A program made the position numbers and the translations under genes. 11,414 nt of DNA, taken from Solirubrobacteraceae bacterium (GTDB taxonomy: Bacteria > Actinomycetota > Thermoleophilia > Solirubrobacterales > Solirubrobacteraceae). A model generated the notes under the pieces. That model did no database searches, was not told where the DNA came from, and saw only the letters and a program-made list of their open reading frames with translations. Each line of letters opens with the position of its first letter. The stretch's first letter is position 1. The stretch spans positions 1 through 11,414 of the forward strand of contig JASHQV010000131.1 of assembly GCA_030038955.1 (NCBI GenBank), written 5' to 3'. This document shows positions 10,650 to 11,414 of the stretch, piece after piece.

Positions 10650-11414
10650 TCAGTGCACGGTGATCGCCGGACCGCCGACGCCGTCGTAGGTGATCCGGTA
10701 GCGACCTGGCCCCGGCACCGCGGCCTTGAACCGGCCGCCGTCGACGGTCCGCACGCGGCGCTTGGTGACCCACCCGTGAGCCCCGAGCTCCTGCACCCGC
10801 ACGAGCACGCCGCGGCGGGTCGGGAACACGCGCCCGGCCAGCGAGCGTCCGCCCGTGGCGGCCGAGCCGGCCGAGGCGCCGCCACTACCGGACGTGCTGT
10901 CGCCGCTCGAGAGCACGCCTCGCGTGGTGATCGTGGTGAACGCCACGTAGGTGCTCATCAGCCCGAACAGCTGCTGCAGCTGCGGGCCGGTGACATCGGT
11001 GCGGCCCTTGCTCCCGACTACGGCGGCGGTGACGATCCGCGGCGAGACGCCGTGCTTCAGCACCTGGATGCCGACCAGCGAGCCCTTGACGAGACCGCTC
11101 AGCTTGCGCGTGGCGGCGCCGACGCTGAGGTTGAAGGCCCAGCGGTGGTATGGATTGCCGCCGGCGGCGTCGTAGGGATCGGGCACCCCGCGCAGCCATG
11201 GCTCGGGCGTCGAGCCGAGCCACACGTTCTGGATGCTCTCGGTGTGGCCGCCGGAGCTCGCAAAGAAGTAGGTCACGACCGGGGTTCCCTGGTAGGTCAC
11301 CACCTGGCCGCGCGTGGCGTCGACGGCGGCATTGGTGGCGGCCGTCTCGGCGGCCACCCCCAGGTACATCTGCGAGCGCGCGTCGGAGTAGAGGTCGTAG
11401 GTCGAGCTGACTGC
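10650..11414 (-). CDS. SpoIID/LytB-domain protein, C-terminal part (runs off right edge)
   Basis: 254 residues are visible and the frame is open at the right edge, so the true start is outside. The sequence entering the window (AVSSTYDLYSDARSQMYLGV) and the blocks VTYFFASSGGHTESIQNVW and PWLRGVPDPYD are typical of the SpoIID domain. In Bacillus SpoIID is a peptidoglycan lytic transglycosylase needed for engulfment; the related LytB enhances an amidase. In non-sporulating actinobacteria such proteins are probably cell-wall proteins of undetermined activity. A Ser/Gly/Ala-rich linker (SSGDSTSGSGGASAGSAAT) separates the domain from a C-terminal module of about 70 residues that reads like an extracellular beta-sandwich (GRVFPTRRGVLVRVQELG to the end). 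Any signal peptide would be beyond the edge. The ATG at 11367-11369 is internal to the domain, not a start. Confidence 0.88.
   Translation of the reverse strand, partial: AVSSTYDLYSDARSQMYLGVAAETAATNAAVDATRGQVVTYQGTPVVTYFFASSGGHTESIQNVWLGSTPEPWLRGVPDPYDAAGGNPYHRWAFNLSVGAATRKLSGLVKGSLVGIQVLKHGVSPRIVTAAVVGSKGRTDVTGPQLQQLFGLMSTYVAFTTITTRGVLSSGDSTSGSGGASAGSAATGGRSLAGRVFPTRRGVLVRVQELGAHGWVTKRRVRTVDGGRFKAAVPGPGRYRITYDGVGGPAITVH

Noticed and set aside
1..11414. New multi-gene defence or metabolic system
   Set aside because: All neighbouring genes belong to known housekeeping families or a standard toxin-antitoxin pair; no cluster of unknown genes is present.

Overview
The window is GC-rich chromosomal DNA with strongly GC-biased third codon positions and short intergenic gaps. 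The gene content points to a high-GC actinobacterium: a stand-alone 5'-3' exonuclease, a DUF3107-like small protein, a methylmalonyl-CoA epimerase, an actinobacterial-type HisN and a SpoIID-domain protein. Some sequences look like those I associate with Thermoleophilia/Solirubrobacterales, but that placement is an inference from memory. Nothing in the window indicates a phage, plasmid or transposase.

Layout. From 1 to about 5250 all genes are on the minus strand. In transcription order they are a HisN-type phosphatase (4426-5250), a variant sigma-70 factor (3158-4132) behind a near-consensus promoter, the AAA+ ATPase RarA (1691-2989), a Phd/VapC toxin-antitoxin pair (1375-1647 and 992-1390), a siroheme-pathway dehydrogenase/chelatase (220-957) and the start of moaC (1-199). 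From 5322 to 9512 the genes are on the plus strand: a nicotinate phosphoribosyltransferase (5322-6407), a ~21 bp minisatellite, methylmalonyl-CoA epimerase (6580-6993) with a DUF3107-like protein (7024-7242), a 636 bp gene-free but structured spacer, then a PAP2 phosphatase (7879-8436) coupled through an ATGA overlap to the GTPase ychF (8433-9512). The last part is minus-strand again: a 5'-3' exonuclease (9597-10490) and the C-terminal part of a SpoIID/LytB-domain protein running off the right edge.

How the genes fit together. Most are housekeeping or central metabolism: NAD salvage, histidine biosynthesis, siroheme plus molybdenum cofactor (together suggestive of nitrate/nitrite or sulfite reduction), methylmalonyl-CoA isomer handling, replication-fork maintenance and cell-envelope lipid phosphate recycling. 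There is no obvious new multi-gene system. The most interesting signals are (1) the sigma factor, which keeps most of region 2 but has lost the usual -35-contacting residues of region 4.2 and one of the two region 2 tryptophans; (2) a recurrent TANNNT box 6-11 bp before start codons, suggesting widespread leaderless transcription; (3) a perfect 17 bp palindrome over the probable -10 box of the toxin-antitoxin operon; (4) a cysteine-rich N-terminal extension on the siroheme enzyme; (5) loss of a canonical metal-ligand aspartate in the exonuclease; and (6) several intergenic tandem repeats, all with a 20-22 bp period, beside a C-rich-loop spacer that could encode a small RNA.
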